DNA from: Cronobacter muytjensii ATCC 51329
GTDB lineage: Bacteria; Pseudomonadota; Gammaproteobacteria; Enterobacterales; Enterobacteriaceae
Length of the DNA stretch: 64,000 nt
Direction of reading: 5' to 3'
Assembly (NCBI RefSeq): GCF_001277195.1
Contig: NZ_CP012268.1
Span: 682,001 to 746,000 of the forward strand
Shown: one piece after another, positions 50,163-60,073 of the stretch
Position numbering within the stretch: the first letter of the stretch is position 1
Layout of the letters: every line of letters begins with the position of its first letter
Made by a program: the position numbers and the translations under genes
The notes under the pieces: generated by a model
Database searches by the model: none
What the model was told of the DNA's origin: nothing
The model's input: only the letters and a program-made list of their open reading frames with translations

Positions 50163-51353
50163 TTACAGCACCTTATGCGGGCCGAAACATTCGTAATGGA
50201 TATTCTCTTTATTCACGCCGAGGCTCACCAGCTGTTCAGCGGCGAACTGCATAAATTTCACCGGGCCGCAGACGTAAAACTGCATGCCGGGCGCGGTCAC
50301 GTCTGCTTTACGATCGTGCAGCGCCATCAACCCTTCGCTGTTATAACGGCCCGCGCTGCGATCGGCGTCGCTCGGCACACGATACCAGACGTGACTGGTA
50401 AAGCGGGGGAGCGCGGCTCCTCGTTGCGCCACTTCATCGGTAAACGCATGCACATCGCCGCTTTCCGCCGCGTGATACCAGTTCACCTGCGCCGGATGCT
50501 GCGCACTGGCAAGCGTATCCAGCATCGCCAGCAGCGGCGTCTGACCGACGCCAGCGGAGATTAGCGTCACCGGCGTTTGCGGGTCGACCTGCATAAAGAA
50601 ATCGCCGGCGGGCGCGGCAAGCGCAATCACGTCGCCCGGCTGCGCATGCTGGTGCAGCCAGTTCGACACCTGGCCTTCGCCTTCGCGTTTCACCGCGATG
50701 CGATAGCTTTTGCCGTTCGGCTTGCGGGTAAGCGAATATTGACGAATTTCCTGATGCGCGAACCCTGCAGGTTTGATCCACACGGCAGTGTATTGACCTG
50801 GCAGATAATCGGCCACCGGGCCGCCATCAACCGGCTCCAGCTCAAAGCTCGTCACAATCGCGCTCTGCGGCGTTTTGCTGACAATACGGAACGGGCGGGT
50901 GCCTTCCCAGCCGCCGGTTTTCTGCGCGTTGCTCTGGTAAATCTCCGCTTCGCGGTTGATAAACACGCCCGCTAACACGCCATACGCTTTGCCCCACGCG
51001 TCCAGCACTTCCTGGCCCGGGCTGAACATCTCATCAAGCGTCGCCAGCAGATGCTCGCCGACGATGTTGTACTGCTCGGGTTTAATATGAAAGCTGGTGT
51101 GCTTTTGGGCGATTTTCTCCACCGCAGGCAGCAGGGCGGCGAGGTTTTCAATATTGGTCGCATAGGCGCAAATGGCGTTAAACAGCGCTTCACGCTGATC
51201 GCCGTTGCGCTGGTTGCTCATATTGAAAATCTCTTTCAGCTCCGGGTTATGGGTGAACATGCGGTCATAAAAATGCGCGGTCAGTTTCGGGCCGGTCTGC
51301 GCCAGCAGCGGAATGGTGGATTTCACGACGGCGATGGTTTGACTATCCAGCAT
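50163..51353 (-). CDS. hmp: NO-inducible flavohemoprotein
   Basis: Hmp is a nitric oxide dioxygenase that turns NO into nitrate. The 396 residues have an N-terminal globin domain (heme-ligand His near 85), an FAD-binding domain with RQYSLTRKP, and an NAD-binding domain with [15 protein letters not shown] and the C-terminal [10 protein letters not shown]. An NsrR box lies 25 bases upstream. It diverges from glyA as in E. coli. Confidence 0.97.
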   Translation of the reverse strand: MLDSQTIAVVKSTIPLLAQTGPKLTAHFYDRMFTHNPELKEIFNMSNQRNGDQREALFNAICAYATNIENLAALLPAVEKIAQKHTSFHIKPEQYNIVGEHLLATLDEMFSPGQEVLDAWGKAYGVLAGVFINREAEIYQSNAQKTGGWEGTRPFRIVSKTPQSAIVTSFELEPVDGGPVADYLPGQYTAVWIKPAGFAHQEIRQYSLTRKPNGKSYRIAVKREGEGQVSNWLHQHAQPGDVIALAAPAGDFFMQVDPQTPVTLISAGVGQTPLLAMLDTLASAQHPAQVNWYHAAESGDVHAFTDEVAQRGAALPRFTSHVWYRVPSDADRSAGRYNSEGLMALHDRKADVTAPGMQFYVCGPVKFMQFAAEQLVSLGVNKENIHYECFGPHKVL

Positions 51354-51377
51354 GGTTGCTTCCTTCCAGATTTTTAT

Positions 51378-51400
51378 AAAGTGTATTTTAAATGCATCTT
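51378..51400 (-). promoter_or_regulatory. NsrR operator of hmp
   Basis: Two 11-base halves, AAAGTGTATTT and AAATGCATCTT, flank one base. They follow the NsrR pattern AAGATGYATTT-N-AAATGYATCTT, with the right half perfect. The site is just upstream of hmp, so NO should lift repression. Confidence 0.82.
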
Positions 51401-51544
51401 ATGAAAAATAACTGCACGTTGCAAAGGGTTTTAGCCGTGCCTTCGACGCGGCTCACACTGGATGAAAAAAGGACAGGTTGATGATGAAAATATATCGTGC
51501 GTACCGCCCTTGTGCTTAATCGTTCAAACCCTTGCGCCACGCCA

Positions 51545-51560
51545 TGCCAAACGTTTGCGT
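51545..51560 (+). promoter_or_regulatory. PurR operator upstream of glyA
   Basis: TGCCAAACGTTTGCGT matches the PurR box (ACGAAAACGTTTGCGT on this strand) at 13 of 16 positions. It sits 119 bases before the glyA start. E. coli glyA is also repressed by PurR. Confidence 0.7.
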
Positions 51561-51678
51561 AAAAAGCTGTGTCAAGACCTATCTTCACGTTGCCAATCGG
51601 TTTACACTGTTGCCCGTCGCCCAAAAGGGCACCTTACTTGCAGTACCTTTTTATTGTCAGCTGAGTCAGGAGATGCGG

Positions 51679-52932
<1,254 letters not shown>

Positions 52933-52948
52933 GCGTTCACTGCCGCAT

Positions 52949-52977
52949 AAAGGCCGCCTCGCGCGGCCTTTTTTTAT
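52949..52977 (+). terminator. terminator of glyA
   Basis: AAAGGCCGC and GCGGCCTTT pair around CTCGC and are followed by TTTTTATG. It starts 17 bases after the glyA stop. Confidence 0.88.
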
Positions 52978-53001
52978 GGGCTCATCACACAGGATACCGC
53001 C

Positions 53002-53364
53002 ATGCGCATACAGGAATTCTCGACGCTGACCGGGCTTGGCGTTCATACGCTGCGCTATTACGAAAAGCTCGGGCTGCTGATACCGGCGCGCAACGCCAGC
53101 GGGCATCGCGACTATCGCCGTGGCGATCTCGACTGGGCGGCGTTTATCACACGCCTCAAGGAAACCGATATGCCGCTTGCGGCTATCCAGCGTTACGCGC
53201 GGCTGCGCGCGCAGGGAGAGACGACCGCCGCTGAGCGGCGAGAACTCCTGGCGGAACACGCCCTGCGGCTGGAGGCGCGGCTGGCGCAGCAGGCCGATCA
53301 TCTGGCGCGCCTGAAAGAGAAAATGGCGTATTACGACCAGACGCTGTTAAAAAACAGCGCTTGA
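53002..53364 (+). CDS. MerR family transcriptional regulator
   Basis: The 120-residue protein has a MerR winged helix-turn-helix at the start (RIQEFSTLTGLGVHTLRYYE), the second wing around GHRDYRRGDLDWAAFI, and a long dimerisation coiled coil (about 80-112). There is no effector domain and no cysteine, so it is not a metal- or thiol-sensing MerR of the usual kind. It is close to the small AdhR/NmlR-like group. The stop overlaps the -35 of the next promoter, whose 19-base spacer carries a palindrome; this is the signature of MerR-type activation. The likely target is the downstream CMD-family gene. Inducer unknown. Confidence 0.85.
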   Translation: MRIQEFSTLTGLGVHTLRYYEKLGLLIPARNASGHRDYRRGDLDWAAFITRLKETDMPLAAIQRYARLRAQGETTAAERRELLAEHALRLEARLAQQADHLARLKEKMAYYDQTLLKNSA

Positions 53365-53391
53365 CCTGGAGTTAACTCGAAGCTTTACCGT
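53361..53391 (+). promoter_or_regulatory. MerR-type promoter with 19-base spacer
   Basis: TTGACC at 53361-53366 and TACCGT at 53386-53391 are separated by 19 bases. The exact palindrome GAGTTAACTC (53369-53378) lies in the spacer. MerR proteins bind such dyads and twist the over-long spacer to activate transcription. The promoter reads into the CMD-family gene at 53420. Confidence 0.72.
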
Positions 53392-53419
53392 TATCCGTAT
53401 CACACAAAAGGAGAACGGT

Positions 53420-53797
53420 ATGACTTCATCACGTTATGACACAGGGCTTGCGCGACTTGCGGAAATCGACGGCGCGGCAGGGCAGAATGTTATTAAAGCG
53501 CTGGCCGATATCGCCCCCGATCTTGGGCGCTACGTTATCGAGTTCGGCTTCGGGGATATCTACAGCAGGCCTGGGCTGTCGCTGAAAAGCCGGGAGCTTG
53601 CGACCGTCGCCGCGCTCACCGCGCTCGGCCATGCGCAACCACAACTGGCGGTGCATCTGCATGCGGCGCTGAACGTCGGCTGCACGCGCGAGGAGCTAAT
53701 CGAAGTGATTATCCAGATGTCGCTGTATGCCGGTTTCCCGGCGGCGCTCAACGCCATGTTTACCGCCAAAGCGGTGTTTGCTGAAGCAGGCGTTTAA
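53420..53797 (+). CDS. carboxymuconolactone decarboxylase (CMD) family protein
   Basis: This is a 125-residue all-helical protein of the CMD/AhpD-like superfamily. The conserved core is SLKSRELATVAALTALGHA, then QLAVHLHAALNVGCTREELIEVIIQMSLYAGFP across residues 72-104. It has one cysteine (in NVGCTREE) and no CxxC, so it is not an AhpD-type peroxidase partner. AAAGGAGAA precedes the ATG. It follows a MerR gene and a MerR-type promoter; such pairs are often induced by electrophiles or quinones, but the substrate here is unknown. Confidence 0.82.
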   Translation: MTSSRYDTGLARLAEIDGAAGQNVIKALADIAPDLGRYVIEFGFGDIYSRPGLSLKSRELATVAALTALGHAQPQLAVHLHAALNVGCTREELIEVIIQMSLYAGFPAALNAMFTAKAVFAEAGV

Positions 53798-53922
53798 CGC
53801 ACGCCAGGCCGCTGCGGCGGCCTGATTTATCACCCGATGCGTAATGTTATGGCTTTGTTATGCATCACTTGCAACCCCCTGCCTTTCCCGCCAGACTAAC
53901 GCCTCCAAAACGGGAGGGAATC

Positions 53923-55062
53923 ATGGTTTTGCATTCCACGCGCTGGCTGGCGCTCAGCTATTTCACCTACTTCTTTAGCTACGGTATTTTTCTGCCCTTC
54001 TGGAGCGTCTGGCTCGCGGGCGTCGGCGTCGCGCCGGAAACCATCGGCCTGCTGCTAGGCTCGGGCCTCATTGCGCGCTTTCTCGGCAGCCTGCTGCTGG
54101 CTCCGCGTGTGAAAGATCCCTCCCGCTTAGTCTTCGCGCTGCGCCTGCTGGCGACGCTGACGCTGGTGTTCGCGCTCGGCTTCTGGTTCGGGCATCAGAC
54201 TGCCTGGCTGTTTGTCATCCTGGTTGGCTTTAACCTCTTTTTCTCGCCGCTGGTGCCGCTCACCGACGCGCTGGCCGCCACCTGGCAGCGTCAGATAACG
54301 ATGGATTACGGCCGCGTGCGGCTGTGGGGCTCGCTCGCGTTTGTGATTGGCTCAGCGCTCACTGGTAAACTGGTCAGCGCCTATGACTACCGGGCGATTC
54401 TGGCGCTGCTGTCGCTTGGCGTGGCGTCCATGCTTATCGGGATGCTGCTGAAGCCTTCCGTAATGCCGCAGGGTGAAGCGCGCCACAATGAGGCGGCGGG
54501 CTGGCCGGTCTGGCGCAAGCTGATAAGCGAAAACTGGCGCTTTCTCGCCTGCGTCAGCCTGTTGCAGGGCGCGCATGCCGCCTATTATGGCTTTAGCGCG
54601 ATTTACTGGCAGGGGCAGGGCTATTCCGCGTCAGTGGTGGGGTATCTGTGGTCACTCGGCGTGGTGGCGGAAATTGTCATCTTCGCACTGAGTAAAAAAC
54701 TTTTTGGCCGCTTTGGCGCGCGCGAACTGCTGCTGCTCTCCGGCGTGCTGGGGATTATCCGCTGGGGCCTGATGGGCTGGACGACCGCGCTGCCGTGGCT
54801 CATCGTGGCGCAGATCCTGCACTGCGGCAGCTTCTCCATCTGCCACCTGGCGGCGATGCGTTATATCGCCGCGCGCGAGGGCTCGGAAGTGATCCGGCTG
54901 CAGTCGGTCTACTCCGCTGTGGCGATGGGCGGCGGCATCGCGGTGATGACCGTCTTCGCAGGGTTCCTCTACCAGCACCTGGCGGGCGGTGTTTTCTGGG
55001 TGATGGCGCTGGTCGCGCTACCCGCGCTCTTCCTGCGCCCGAAAGTGGCGGCCCGCGCTTAG
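53923..55062 (+). CDS. hcaT: MFS transporter HcaT (3-phenylpropionate family)
   Basis: The 379-residue membrane protein has about twelve segments and matches E. coli HcaT in length and sequence (MVLHSTRWLALSYFTYFFSYGIF at the start). It has YGRVRLWGSLAFVIGSALTG and AMRYIAAREGSEVIRLQ further on. HcaT is classed as a 3-phenylpropionate importer by its place next to the hca genes in E. coli. No hca dioxygenase or regulator genes are in this window, so the substrate may differ. GGGAGGG precedes the ATG. Its end overlaps csiE by four bases. Confidence 0.9.
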   Translation: MVLHSTRWLALSYFTYFFSYGIFLPFWSVWLAGVGVAPETIGLLLGSGLIARFLGSLLLAPRVKDPSRLVFALRLLATLTLVFALGFWFGHQTAWLFVILVGFNLFFSPLVPLTDALAATWQRQITMDYGRVRLWGSLAFVIGSALTGKLVSAYDYRAILALLSLGVASMLIGMLLKPSVMPQGEARHNEAAGWPVWRKLISENWRFLACVSLLQGAHAAYYGFSAIYWQGQGYSASVVGYLWSLGVVAEIVIFALSKKLFGRFGARELLLLSGVLGIIRWGLMGWTTALPWLIVAQILHCGSFSICHLAAMRYIAAREGSEVIRLQSVYSAVAMGGGIAVMTVFAGFLYQHLAGGVFWVMALVALPALFLRPKVAARA

Positions 55063-56339
55063 GCCTCCAGAATCTCCCGTATCCGCTGCTGCTGATGTTC
55101 GCCAAGCGGCAGCGTGGCGTGAATAAGCGGCGGCGAGAAGAGCGGCAGCGAGGTGGTGTAAGGCGTCACAATCAGCGCCACCTCTTTCGGCGCGCCTTCC
55201 TGCTGAAAGGTATGCAGCGTCAGATGCTTAATATTAAGCGGCAGCAGGGTCAGTTCCCGTAGCTGCTGCTCGATTTCCGCCTCAAGCGTCGCGTCGTTGC
55301 CGGTCAGCAGCAGCACCTGTTTTTCATGCAGATCCGTCTCCTGCATCAGCCACGCGCCGAAAATCACCGCCACCAGCCCCACTTCTTCATCGGAGAACGT
55401 CACCCGATACTCCTCTTCAAAGCGGTCAAACGCTTTGCGGGTGGTACGCATCAGCCGGGGATAAAGGCGGTTAATCTCTTCCGGCAGACTGTTGTCGATG
55501 CCAATGCCAAACAGGCTGCGATCGAGCGCCTGACACAGGTGGATATAGAGCTGATCCGCAAGCCCCTGTTCATCGCTGAACGCCATGCCGGAGAGTTCGC
55601 GAAAGCGCGCGATGAGCGAACCGACCGCGTGGCGCAGGCGATGATCTTCCGGATGCGCGTCGCGCAGCGGGTCGGGCGTGCGCAGCATCATAAACAGCAG
55701 CGCCAGGAAACAGTGTTCATTGACGTGCGGCGACTGGGCGACGCGGCGCTGCCAGTGACGCACGATCTCCTGAGCCGCCAGAAACTCCGCGCGGGCGCGC
55801 ATCCAGAGCTGCTGCGGCTCGCTGAACTCCGGCGTCTGGCCGTAATGGTGCTGAATCAGGCAATATTGCAGGTAGAGGCGCAGGAACTGCACGTCGCGCG
55901 CTTCGAACTGGCGGTTTAGTCGCCGCGCGCAGAGGTTGACCAGCGCGTGTAAATTCGTATCGTCATACAGCGCCGTCGCAATGCCGTGCTGGCGCAGTTC
56001 GCTTTTCAGCGCAGGTGTGAAATGCTGCTGGATAAACTGCGGGCACAGGCGCAGCGCCCGGCGCAGCCAGTGCAGCAGGCAGAGGCGGCGGTCTAACGCC
56101 GTGCCTTCAATCCGGTAGCTGCCGTCCTGCTGGGTGATAATACTCAACCGGTGATATCGCTGGATCTCGTCGCCGGTTTCGGCAATGTCCTGTCGGGCGA
56201 TGGCGCCGTCGACGCCATTAAGGCGACCTACGCTTTCCGGCGTGATGGTCTGGCCCGGCAGATAGAGCATTAAAAGTACCTGGCAGCGGCGCTGCGGACT
56301 GGAAAGCACAGATGGTGGAGGGCAGAGCAGAGTCATCAT
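55059..56339 (-). CDS. csiE: stationary-phase inducible protein CsiE
   Basis: The 426-residue soluble protein is related to PTS-regulatory-domain (PRD) antiterminators, with two PRD-like helical regions (about 180-290 and 290-400), the second holding DEEVGLVAVIFGAWL. It lacks a recognisable DNA- or RNA-binding signature that I can name with confidence. In E. coli csiE is induced by carbon starvation in stationary phase. Either of two ATGs at the start is possible. It is convergent with hcaT, as in E. coli. Confidence 0.92.
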   Translation of the reverse strand: MMTLLCPPPSVLSSPQRRCQVLLMLYLPGQTITPESVGRLNGVDGAIARQDIAETGDEIQRYHRLSIITQQDGSYRIEGTALDRRLCLLHWLRRALRLCPQFIQQHFTPALKSELRQHGIATALYDDTNLHALVNLCARRLNRQFEARDVQFLRLYLQYCLIQHHYGQTPEFSEPQQLWMRARAEFLAAQEIVRHWQRRVAQSPHVNEHCFLALLFMMLRTPDPLRDAHPEDHRLRHAVGSLIARFRELSGMAFSDEQGLADQLYIHLCQALDRSLFGIGIDNSLPEEINRLYPRLMRTTRKAFDRFEEEYRVTFSDEEVGLVAVIFGAWLMQETDLHEKQVLLLTGNDATLEAEIEQQLRELTLLPLNIKHLTLHTFQQEGAPKEVALIVTPYTTSLPLFSPPLIHATLPLGEHQQQRIREILEA

Positions 56340-56464
56340 CCGTTTTGTCCAGTGAGTGAGGTTAATGCTAAGAATAGCTAAAGGATCGTTGAATGCCGTT
56401 CAGGGTGCGCAGTTTGATCGCGGAATTCTGGCTGGCTCACAGAATTTTTCGCCAGAGGAAGATA

Positions 56465-57112
56465 ATGAGCGCACGTCTTTACCCGGTAATGGTGGCTGCG
56501 GCTTTAGTAACGCTGGTTCCCGCGCGACAGGTCGCGGCGCATCCGCACAGCTTTATCTCGTTGAAAACCGAGATTGTCAGCGAAGCGGGGCAGATAACTG
56601 CGCTTAAAATGCGCTGGAAAATGGATGAAATCACTTCAGCAGATCTACTGTATGACGCCGGGGACGCCGCGCCCGGATCGCCGGTATGGAAAAAACTGGC
56701 GGCGGAAGTGATGGCGAATGTTATCGGGCAGCACTATTTCACCGAGTTCTGGCATAACGGGCAGAAGGTGAAGTTCGCCGCCACGCCGCAGGCGTATGCG
56801 CTGGCGCGCGAAGGGCATCAGGCGGTGCTGACCTTTACGCTGCCGCTCGCCCATGCGCAAAACGTGGAAGGGGAGCGCTATACGTTCGCGACCTTCGACC
56901 CGACGTATTATGTAGCGATGAGTTACGATGCGCCGGGCGACGTGACGCTGGGGCAGGGGCTGCGCGAGCGCTGCAAAGTGGCGGTGAAAACGCCGCAGCC
57001 GGATGAATCGGTGCAGAACTTCGCGTTGTCGCTCGATAAAGCCGACGCGCCGCCGGAAGATATGGATTTAGGGAAACAATTCGCTCAACAGGTGACGTTG
57101 CAATGTCAGTAA
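56465..57112 (+). CDS. DUF1007 family periplasmic protein
   Basis: The 215-residue protein has a signal peptide (residues 1-25, ending QVAA) and a mature part starting HPHSFISLKTEIV. The HPHxF-type N-terminus could bind metal through its histidines. DUF1007 genes are found beside NicO/RcnA nickel-cobalt transporters, and here the last ten bases overlap such a gene. The ATG at 56465 follows GAGGAAG. Its biochemical role is unknown; a metal-delivery or transporter-partner role is inferred from context. Confidence 0.83.
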   Translation: MSARLYPVMVAAALVTLVPARQVAAHPHSFISLKTEIVSEAGQITALKMRWKMDEITSADLLYDAGDAAPGSPVWKKLAAEVMANVIGQHYFTEFWHNGQKVKFAATPQAYALAREGHQAVLTFTLPLAHAQNVEGERYTFATFDPTYYVAMSYDAPGDVTLGQGLRERCKVAVKTPQPDESVQNFALSLDKADAPPEDMDLGKQFAQQVTLQCQ

Positions 57113-58080
57113 TTTCAACCCCGCTTGCCGCACGCCGCTGGACACACTTCTGGCCGCTGGCGCTGTTTGTGGTGCTGGCGCTGGTCGGTGGCCTCTGGCT
57201 GTGGCTGGAGTGGCCGCAGGTGCTCATGAAAAGCACCGTCTGGCAGCGCGAGATAAACCGCGAGATGAGCGCGCTGCTACAGCAGGTGGCGCAAAACCCG
57301 ACGCGCGCCGGGGGCTCGCTGCTGCTGTTCAGCTTTGTCTATGGCGTGCTGCACGCGCTCGGGCCGGGTCATGGCAAAGTCGTGATCGCCACCTGGCTTG
57401 CCACGCACCCGTCGCGCCTGAAAACGAGCCTGCAACTGACCTTCGCTTCGTCGCTGTTGCAGGGGCTGGTGGCGATTGCGCTGGTGACGGTGGTGCTGTC
57501 GTTGCTGGCGCTGCCAGCAAGGCAACTGCATCTGAGCGGTTACTGGCTCGAAAAAGGCAGTTATCTGCTGGTGGGCGCGCTGGGGTTGCTACTCTGCTGG
57601 CGGGCGGGCAAAACGCTGCGTGGGCTGCTGCGTCGGCCCGTGTTTACCGCGTTTACGCCGCACCATACGCACAGCGCGACCTGCGGCTGCGGGCATCAGC
57701 ATCTGCCGACGCCGGCCCAGCTTGAGCGCGGCGATGACTGGCGCGCGCGGTTGATGGTCGTACTTTCAATGGGGATGCGGCCGTGCTCCGGCGCGCTGAT
57801 GGTGCTGCTGTTCAGCAAGGTGATCGGCGTGTTTGGCTGGGGCGTGGCGTCTGCGCTGGCCATGGCGACAGGAACATCGCTGACTATCTCGGCGATCGCG
57901 CTGTTTGTGCACAGCTTCCGCCGCCTGGCCGCCCGACTGGGCGGGCAGAAAACACCGCCGCTGTGGCGCCGGACCGGCGGGGCGACGCTCGCGCTCGCAG
58001 GCGGCGTGGTGTTGGTCGTCGCAGCGCTGGTGATGTGGCTAAGCGCCGCGCCCGTCGCGCAGGGGTTACGGCCGTTTTAA
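57103..58080 (+). CDS. NicO family nickel/cobalt transporter
   Basis: The 325-residue inner-membrane protein has about seven membrane segments. It has the family motif LHALGPGHGK at residues 83-92 and GMRPCSGALMVLLFS in the second half. Between them is a cytoplasmic loop with H187, H188, H190, C194, C196, H198 and H200, a likely metal site. E. coli RcnA exports nickel and cobalt with a similar His-rich loop; this protein is probably an exporter too, but direction is inference. It replaces yfhR, which lies between csiE and suhB in E. coli. Confidence 0.85.
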   Translation: MSVISTPLAARRWTHFWPLALFVVLALVGGLWLWLEWPQVLMKSTVWQREINREMSALLQQVAQNPTRAGGSLLLFSFVYGVLHALGPGHGKVVIATWLATHPSRLKTSLQLTFASSLLQGLVAIALVTVVLSLLALPARQLHLSGYWLEKGSYLLVGALGLLLCWRAGKTLRGLLRRPVFTAFTPHHTHSATCGCGHQHLPTPAQLERGDDWRARLMVVLSMGMRPCSGALMVLLFSKVIGVFGWGVASALAMATGTSLTISAIALFVHSFRRLAARLGGQKTPPLWRRTGGATLALAGGVVLVVAALVMWLSAAPVAQGLRPF

Positions 58081-58106
58081 AGGTGGGGGCGAGGCTTTTG
58101 GGCGCT

Positions 58107-58131
58107 GGTGAGCGCGCTGCGCTTACCCACC
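58107..58131. repeat. degenerate inverted copy of the REP-like repeat
   Basis: GGTGAGCGCGCTGCGCTTACCCACC lies in inverse orientation to the copy at 58164-58188; here written as halves GGTGAGCGCGCT and GCGCTTACCCACC. It agrees with the reverse complement of that copy at about 19 of 25 bases. The two face each other 32 bases apart, like a BIME. Confidence 0.55.
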
Positions 58132-58163
58132 CTACCTGTTTTGCGGGCAGGTATCAGGAGTAG

Positions 58164-58188
58164 GGCGGGTAAGCAAAGCGCACCCGCC
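58164..58188. repeat. REP-like palindromic repeat, copy 2
   Basis: GGCGGGT at 58164-58170 and ACCCGCC at 58182-58188 flank AAGCAAAGCGC, the same core as at 50083-50105. It is between the NicO gene and suhB, which converge. Confidence 0.75.
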
Positions 58189-58228
58189 ATCCCACCAATC
58201 AAATCCATCCGCCATCCCAAATAAACAA

Positions 58229-58264
58229 TAAAAAAGGCAGAGCGCTTTCGCGGCCTGCCTTTCT
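58229..58264 (-). terminator. terminator of suhB
   Basis: AAAGGCAG and CTGCCTTT pair with inner GCG/CGC pairs. On the minus strand the hairpin is followed by TTTTTATTG. It lies 17 bases past the suhB stop. Confidence 0.82.
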
Positions 58265-58280
58265 CGTACTTAAGAGCGGA

Positions 58281-59084
58281 TTAACGCTTCAGCGCTTCGC
58301 TCAGCTCATCACGCATGTTGCCGAGCATCGCTTTCACGACGCGCGGGTTACCGGCGACGATGTTGCCGGTCATCATGTAATTGTGACCGCCCACGAAATC
58401 GCACACCAGGCCGCCGGCTTCACGCACCAGCAGCTCGCCTGCGGCGAAATCCCACGGTTTCAGGCCAATTTCAAAGTAACCGTCCACGCGGCCCGCGGCC
58501 ACGTAGGCCAAATCGAGCGCGGCAGAGCCGGTACGGCGGAAATCGGCGCACTGGGTAAACAGTTTGGTCACAATGTTCATGTACGGCGTGGCGTGCTGTT
58601 TGGCTTTAAACGGGAAGCCGGTCGCCAGAATGGTGCCGTCCAGATCGCGAGCGGTGCTGCCGCGCAGGCGGTAGCCGTTCAGCTGTGCGCCCTGGCCGCG
58701 AACGGCGGTGAAGAGTTCGTTACGCATCGGATCGTAAACCACGGCGACTTCCGCACGGCCTTTGATACGTACAGCGATAGAAACCGCGAAGTGCGGGAGA
58801 CGTTTAACGAAGTTGGTGGTGCCATCCAGCGGATCGATAACCCATTGAATATCTTGCTCGGTGCCGGCGTGTTCACCGCTTTCTTCGGTGATGATGGTGT
58901 GTTGCGGGTAGGACTGACGAATGGTGTCGATAATAATGCGCTCTGCGCCTTTATCCACGTTAGTCACAAAATCGTTGCTGCCTTTCTGGCTGGTCTCAAC
59001 GGCGTCCGGGGTTTCGTAGTTTTTGGCGATAAAATTTCCGGCCTTGCGCGCAGCACGCACGGCGATGTTGAGCATCGGATGCAT
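58281..59084 (-). CDS. suhB: inositol-1-monophosphatase SuhB
   Basis: SuhB hydrolyses inositol phosphate and also joins the rRNA antitermination complex with NusA and NusB. The 267-residue protein has the metal-binding motif IDPLDGTTNFVK at about 83-94 and the second motif WDFAAGELLVREAGG near residue 212. Length equals E. coli. It diverges from trmJ. Confidence 0.97.
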   Translation of the reverse strand: MHPMLNIAVRAARKAGNFIAKNYETPDAVETSQKGSNDFVTNVDKGAERIIIDTIRQSYPQHTIITEESGEHAGTEQDIQWVIDPLDGTTNFVKRLPHFAVSIAVRIKGRAEVAVVYDPMRNELFTAVRGQGAQLNGYRLRGSTARDLDGTILATGFPFKAKQHATPYMNIVTKLFTQCADFRRTGSAALDLAYVAAGRVDGYFEIGLKPWDFAAGELLVREAGGLVCDFVGGHNYMMTGNIVAGNPRVVKAMLGNMRDELSEALKR

Positions 59085-59205
59085 CAGGTTTCTCTCACTG
59101 GATGTTAAAGAACGGGAAAACGGCGCGGAGTATAGCAGAGGGTTCGGAATATGTCTCAGGTTTATGTTAGGATGTCCCGATATTCTTTATTCATACTGAG
59201 TCGCT

Positions 59206-59949
59206 ATGCTGCAAAACATTCGTATCGTGCTGGTAGAAACCTCTCACACCGGCAACATGGGCTCTGTCGCCCGCGCCATGAAAACCATGGGCCTCACTAA
59301 CCTGTGGCTGGTGAACCCGCTGGTGAAACCGGATTCGCAGGCTATCGCGCTCGCCGCCGGCGCCAGCGATGTGATCGGCAATGCTCACATCGTCGATACG
59401 CTTGATGAAGCGCTGGCGGGCTGTAGCCTGGTGGTCGGCACCAGCGCGCGTTCGCGCACGCTGCCCTGGCCGATGCTTGACCCACGCGAATGCGGTCTGA
59501 AGAGCGTCGCCGAAGGCGCGCACGCGCCGGTGGCCATTGTGTTTGGCCGCGAGCGTGTGGGGCTGACCAACGACGAGTTGCAAAAGTGCCACTATCACGT
59601 CGCCATTGCCGCGAACCCGGAGTACAGCTCGCTGAATCTCGCGATGGCGGTACAGGTCATCGCTTATGAAGTGCGCATGGCCTGGCTTGCTACGCAGGAG
59701 TCCGACACCGCAGCGCATCATGAAGAAGAAACGCCATATCCCCTGGTGGACGATCTGGAGCGTTTCTACGGCCATCTTGAGCAAGTTTTGCTCAGCACCG
59801 GCTTTATCCGCCCGAATCATCCCGGCCAGGTGATGAACAAATTACGCCGCCTGTTTACCCGCGCACGCCCGGAAAGTCAGGAACTTAACATTCTGCGCGG
59901 TATGCTGGCGTCGATAGAGAGCCCCCGTAAAGACGAGCCTAATACTTGA
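59206..59949 (+). CDS. trmJ: tRNA (cytidine/uridine-32-2'-O)-methyltransferase TrmJ
   Basis: TrmJ methylates the ribose of residue 32 in several tRNAs. The 247-residue SPOUT protein has [22 protein letters not shown] at the N-terminus (residues 6-27), [14 protein letters not shown] in the middle, and [12 protein letters not shown] as the third motif. Its stop codon lies inside the first IscR box, so the isc promoter starts immediately after it. Confidence 0.97.
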   Translation: MLQNIRIVLVETSHTGNMGSVARAMKTMGLTNLWLVNPLVKPDSQAIALAAGASDVIGNAHIVDTLDEALAGCSLVVGTSARSRTLPWPMLDPRECGLKSVAEGAHAPVAIVFGRERVGLTNDELQKCHYHVAIAANPEYSSLNLAMAVQVIAYEVRMAWLATQESDTAAHHEEETPYPLVDDLERFYGHLEQVLLSTGFIRPNHPGQVMNKLRRLFTRARPESQELNILRGMLASIESPRKDEPNT

Positions 59950-59991
59950 GTAAAATACTCGGGTAAATAGTTGACCAAATTACTCGGGAAT
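59942..59991 (+). promoter_or_regulatory. tandem type 1 IscR sites of the isc operon
   Basis: Two 25-base sites lie end to end: 59942-59966 (ATACTTGAGTA, then ATACTCGGGTAA) and 59967-59991 (ATAGTTGACCA, then TTACTCGGGAAT). Both follow the [2Fe-2S]-IscR pattern ATASYYGACTR-N3-YAGTCRRSTAT. A -10 candidate, TATGCA, is at 60009. IscR with its cluster represses the operon from here, as in E. coli. Confidence 0.85.
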
Positions 59992-60073
59992 GTCAGACTT
60001 GCGCCTGCTATGCAATACCCCCATTTTCATAAAAACCCCCGCGTCGAGGGGCGAGCTTGAGGTTAAGTAAGAC

